Shown in pieces: positions 61,768 to 64,000 of a stretch of 64,000 bases of DNA. Below the pieces are notes generated by a model, which was not told the origin of the DNA, did not search any database, and saw nothing but the letters and a program-made list of their open reading frames with translations. The position numbers were made by a program, and so were the translations under genes. Source of the stretch: Oxytricha trifallax. Taxonomy: Eukaryota > Ciliophora > Spirotrichea > Sporadotrichida > Oxytrichidae. Each line of letters starts with the position of its first letter. The stretch's first letter is position 1. The stretch covers positions 1 to 64,000 of the forward strand of contig ARYC01000575.1 in assembly GCA_000711775.1 (NCBI GenBank), written 5' to 3'.

Positions 61768-63192
61768 TCATTCATTGTTGATTGTTTCGTCATTGTTATC
61801 TACATAGGTGTCCTCGGCGATAGTCTGCTCCTCCGCCATCAAGTCTTGGTCCCCTTCCTCCAACAATCTCTGCTGGAAGTATAGTGCCAGTTCTACCACG
61901 CTGAAAGGGAACATCTCATCGTTTCTCTGCATTTGTCTCGTGAACTCGGTCTTCAAAATTCTTGCTTCAAATGACTTTCTGTCAAGGTTATTCTTTTAGT
62001 CGAATTGGAGTTGATTTGATATAGCTATCACTTGGCACTTCTCAAATCGTACGACTGGACTTTTGTACTTAAGATTTACTGCATACCCCTGTCTTTCGAA
62101 GAACCTTTTTAAGTCGTCTATCTTCTCCGCATCGTATAATATGTCTCTCTTGATTTCATCCATATTGACCAGCTGAGGCTATGATTTTTACATGCCGGGA
62201 TCAACACAAATTGTGCGATTTAGTATTCTAAAGTCCTCTGTGATATAGATTTTTCTTAGGTATTTCGCAATCGTTGTTTTTCCTTTATTTGGCTCCCCAT
62301 AGAGCCATACTACATTTACTTTATCTGGGCATTTTCTTAAGATTACCCTGTAGAGCATGTCTACTATGTCATAGTACATCATATCTTGCAAGACCTTTTA
62401 ATCTACCTTAATCAAATGTGAGGATAAGGTATTTGATCGCTGAAGGAACCAAAGCAGTGATTCAAACTTGGTTTACTTGGGTGTGGGCTTGGAAATTATC
62501 TTTTATTCTAGGGCCTGATAAGTTATTAGGGTTTTGTAGCTTTGAACTATTTTACCACACATTGCAGCGTCATCTTGATATTTTTCATACATCCCAGCAA
62601 ATGAGTTAATTTACTGGCTTCTAAATAGCTGATTAAACTCATCAACAACCATGTCTTCAGACTACGATGAGGTTCTGGCTGATGATCTCCTAGTATTTAA
62701 AATTCTAGCCTAGACTTTTGCATATTCAATGAATTGCTAGAAGTGTTCTGTATCACCGCACTAAAGTGTAAGCTTGGAATGATTTGCATAAAGCTTTCTG
62801 ATTTTAACTTTGGCGATCACCGAGTATTTGATCTGTAGCTTGCTTAACGATTTATACCCAAAATAATCAGACTTGCTAAAGTAATTCTTCGTAAGTCCAA
62901 TACCATCTTGCTTCAAGTGAATAGTAATGTAGTATGTTGCCTTGTCATGGACAGTGGATAAGATGATGAGTGCGTAGCTAAATCTTGTTGTTACACCTGA
63001 TATTGCCTCTACTGCTTGGGTATATACTTCCTTTAAATCATATATAAATATCTAAAGCACAAAGATTTGACGCTAGTTGATTTTAGTTTCTAGTTATTTT
63101 TCCTTTTTATCCACCATTGAGAGTTGAAAGGGATGTATGATCTTCACAAACTAATCTACATATGAGGGATATCTCTTCAATAATTTCAACAT
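61768..63192 (-). CDS. Rep-like superfamily 3 helicase, 474 aa, intact
   Basis: ATG 63190-63192, directly after an in-frame TGA, to TGA 61768-61770: 475 codons with no frameshift, TAA/TAG as Gln. The start lies 20 bp inside the right TIR and the stop 55 bp inside the left TIR. Residues ~299-307, GEPNKGKTT, are Walker A; MDE at 344-346 is Walker B; ISN with N393 matches SF3 motif C. This A-B-C set within ~95 residues is typical of replication initiators of small DNA replicons (CRESS-DNA, parvovirus-like, some plasmids). The N-terminal ~220 residues show no clear HUH motif, so nicking activity is unproven. The C-terminus is acidic. It probably unwinds DNA for the element's own replication or transposition. 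Intactness argues for recent activity or selection. Confidence 0.82.
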
Positions 63193-63211
63193 TCATTTTA
63201 TTATTATTTTA

Positions 63212-63534
63212 AATATTATATTTACTTATCTGTTCTTTTAAATTCAATTTGTACAATCACATTAAATAAAAAAATTTAATCTCAAATCGTACACTGTACA
63301 AATTGTACATTTCAAAAGTACGCCCTAATTAATTAAAACATTAAAATATCAAATAGTATAATGTACAAATTGTACGATTTGTCTAATAATTATAAAATTA
63401 AAATTAAATAAAAATGTTCTTAATCAAATTACTTTTACAACTAAATGTGATCAGTGGCAGTTGAAATGAACTAGAGTATTTGAATTGATTTGTATTTCTA
63501 TAATTTCCTAATCTTATGTGTTTTAGCAATAATT
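63212..63534. repeat. Right TIR of the helicase element
   Basis: Inverse of the left TIR, with palindromes GTACAAATTGTAC at 63296-63308 and 63363-63375. Outer end GTGTTTTAGCAATAATT at 63518-63534. It abuts the gene's start codon, so it probably also carries the promoter. Confidence 0.9.
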
Positions 63535-63852
63535 TAATCTAGTAATCTTAGAATTTTAAATTGTAAGATTTACTTAATTTTTTATTTTTTTAATAATGTC
63601 TTGGATTGTTGTGATATTGATCCTTATAAATAATAATTCATTTATAGATAATTATTGCAAATAATTCTATTATCATTACATATTTTAGCTGCTATGTAGG
63701 TTCAATAAATTATAGTTTTGACTATAAACATAAAAAATGCCATTTTTGTAATTTTGCTCTCTAGAGGTGCAGCATTTATAATTTTATTTTCTTCTCCTTA
63801 TCCATTTAATTAAAAAATAAATAAAATAATATAATATACCATAAGTAGTCTT

Positions 63853-63898
63853 GGGGGGGGGGGAAGTTCCCTGGCAAGTGGGAAGTTTCCTGGCAAGT
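63853..63898. repeat. G11 tract and 18-bp tandem duplication
   Basis: Eleven G (63853-63863), then GGAAGTTCCCTGGCAAGT (63862-63879) and GGAAGTTTCCTGGCAAGT (63881-63898), period 19, one mismatch. Unusual in this AT-rich setting. Confidence 0.85.
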
Positions 63899-64000
63899 AA
63901 ATTATATTATATATAATTTCATGATTTTTCATAACATCAATTTTTTTATTTACCAATTGTTTTATGGATATATTTAACATCCTTTAAGATCTTCAAAAAT

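Larger units (their letters stand above)
61383..63534. mobile_element. 2.15-kb TIR element encoding a Rep-like SF3 helicase
   Basis: Two near-identical TIRs (~331 and ~323 bp) enclose a single gene that fills almost all the interior. Ends read AATTATTGCTAAAACACATAAG. The homologous copy A lacks the whole block (~46.5 kb), so this is an insertion. The target duplication is hidden in AT-rich ends. No transposase is present; the helicase gene is the only protein candidate. Related by its termini to the decayed element at 19679-21516. Confidence 0.85.
57200..63840. repeat. Diverged long duplication, copy B
   Basis: Partner of ~34490-46790 (see that entry for matching landmarks). Copy B has an empty site for the TBE (TTATCATTACATCA, ~59525-59538) and lacks the 35.2-kb palindrome and the TGACGTCA element. 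It has the helicase element at 61383-63534, which copy A lacks. Substitution level is high, so the duplication is not recent. Confidence 0.8.

Noticed and set aside
61808..62609. Plus-strand frames at 61808-61999 and 62418-62609
   Set aside because: Antisense shadows of the SF3 helicase gene.

Overview
This window is germline (micronuclear) DNA of a stichotrich ciliate, most likely Oxytricha/Sterkiella. Three things point there. (1) Long conserved reading frames run through TAA and TAG, read as Gln, and end only at TGA; examples are the kinase frame ending at 1064-1066, the 512-codon reverse-transcriptase frame at 50422-51957 and the 474-residue helicase frame at 61768-63192.
(2) Telomere-bearing elements (TBEs) are present, with C4A4C4A4 ends, ANT target duplications and the TBE gene set (DDE transposase, 22-kDa protein, zinc-finger/kinase).
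(3) Short GC-richer coding islands lie in very AT-rich DNA, as expected of macronuclear-destined segments (MDSs) among internal eliminated sequences (IESs).

Layout. 1-2041: the end of one TBE inserted in an MT-A70 adenine methyltransferase gene just before its DPPW motif, then the end of another TBE. 2-27 kb: AT-rich DNA with a 630-bp palindrome (7.5 kb), a 1.4-kb foldback (10.5 kb), a 1.84-kb terminal-inverted-repeat (TIR) element with decayed coding (19.7-21.5 kb) and scattered coding-like fragments. 27.8-30.0 kb: a GC-rich gene island just downstream of an internal C4A4 telomere-like tract. It holds a plus-strand gene start, an inverted YHYH-domain gene end, and a plus-strand gene end split by a 41-bp IES with a 10-bp pointer. 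30-37 kb: more MDS-like fragments and two palindromes. 37990-42011: a complete 4.0-kb TBE with decayed genes. 43.3-45.8 kb: a TGACGTCA-rich inverted-repeat element. 50.3-52.0 kb: a LINE-like retroelement with 14-bp target duplications. 53.7 and 54.9-56.5 kb: further inverted-repeat elements, the second holding a short exon and tRNA-like sequences. 61.4-63.5 kb: a 2.15-kb element with ~325-bp TIRs and one intact gene for a Rep-like superfamily 3 helicase.

Two parts of the window are diverged copies of one another: A, ~34.5-46.8 kb, and B, ~57.2-63.8 kb. Each preserves empty sites for insertions in the other. The TBE, the 35.2-kb palindrome and the TGACGTCA element are only in A; the helicase element is only in B. 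The helicase element and the 19.7-kb element share the start of their TIR (ATTGCTAAAA...) and a similar predicted C-terminus, so they look like two members of one mobile family centred on an SF3 helicase. That family is the best candidate here for an undescribed system.

Limits. All translation was by eye. MDS borders and most short coding calls are tentative, because with TGA as the only stop, AT-rich DNA is open by chance over long stretches.
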